NCBI GenBank assembly: GCA_049964535.1 | Contig: JBMFXG010000181.1 | Span: 1 to 5,124, forward strand | DNA length: 5,124 nucleotides | Reading direction: 5' to 3' | Source: JAJYZP01 sp049964535 | Lineage (GTDB): Bacteria > Actinomycetota > Acidimicrobiia > Acidimicrobiales > Acidimicrobiaceae | Shown here: piece by piece, positions 5,105-5,124 of the stretch | How the letters are laid out: each line of letters opens with the position of its first letter | Numbering within the stretch: the stretch's first letter is position 1 | The notes under the pieces: model-generated | Database searches by the model: none | What the model was told of the DNA's origin: nothing | The model's input: only the letters and a program-made list of their open reading frames with translations | Position numbers and translations under genes: made by a program

Positions 5105-5124
5105 GCCGAAGTTGAGTAGATCAT

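Larger units (their letters stand above)
4537..5124. other. 588-nt stretch without a supportable gene
   Basis: This is upstream of the vapBC promoter and runs to the right edge. Minus-strand open frames in all three phases overlap here; none shows a recognised family, ribosome site or coherent domain. Two run through the right 42-bp repeat. Minor repeats are visible: GGCCATAG at 4651-4658 and 4663-4670, CATGAC at 4591 and 4598, and a 10-nt tandem at 5085-5104. It may be decayed mobile-element DNA. Confidence 0.4.

Noticed and set aside
4692..5124. Minus-strand frames of about 100 codons through the right 42-bp repeat
   Set aside because: Different frames of the same DNA are open at once, and the repeat-derived peptides match in two phases, so coding is not supported.

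Overview
The window most likely comes from an actinobacterium of moderate GC content (near one half by eye). The evidence is indirect. Two genes have TAnnnT -10 hexamers placed so that the start codon would be the first transcribed base (leaderless mRNA). The VapBC pair and the IS3-type OrfA resemble actinobacterial families, and the photolyase has its FAD domain first. A moderate-GC lineage such as the acidophilic Acidimicrobiia would fit, but that is a guess.

Layout. Bases 1-438 hold no convincing gene but several hairpins, a 15-nt tandem repeat and a 26-bp near-perfect palindrome. A minus-strand gene (439-1362) with a strong Shine-Dalgarno encodes a mostly helical protein of unknown function, with RTALE and YSGIAHGEFW motifs reminiscent of DUF5677/HEPN-like proteins. 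A 515-nt spacer with no recognisable gene separates it from a divergent plus-strand gene (1878-3173). That gene encodes a photolyase/cryptochrome-family protein in which the FAD-binding helical domain comes first and a short Rossmann-like 'antenna' domain comes last. It has four cysteines placed as in iron-sulfur photolyases.

Downstream, in convergent orientation, lies a decayed IS3-family orfA (3265-3548, minus) with a frameshift, two in-frame stops and no orfB. A type II toxin-antitoxin operon, vapB (4275-4511) then vapC (3844-4278), is read on the minus strand. It has GTGA start/stop overlap, a consensus TATAAT box and an AT-rich palindromic putative operator. The pair is flanked by two inverted copies of a 42-bp sequence (39/42 identical; 3673-3714 and 4829-4870). 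The left copy lies in a nested direct repeat that resembles the multiple terminal repeats of IS21-type elements. The right part (about 4540-5124) has no gene I can support.

The genes do not form one operon. The window reads as an accessory or plastic region: a lone DNA-repair flavoprotein, an unknown helical protein, an IS relic, and a toxin-antitoxin module that may sit in a mobile or formerly mobile unit bounded by the 42-bp repeats. The most interesting points are the rearranged, probably Fe-S, photolyase and the repeat-bounded vapBC cassette. No clearly new multi-gene system is visible.
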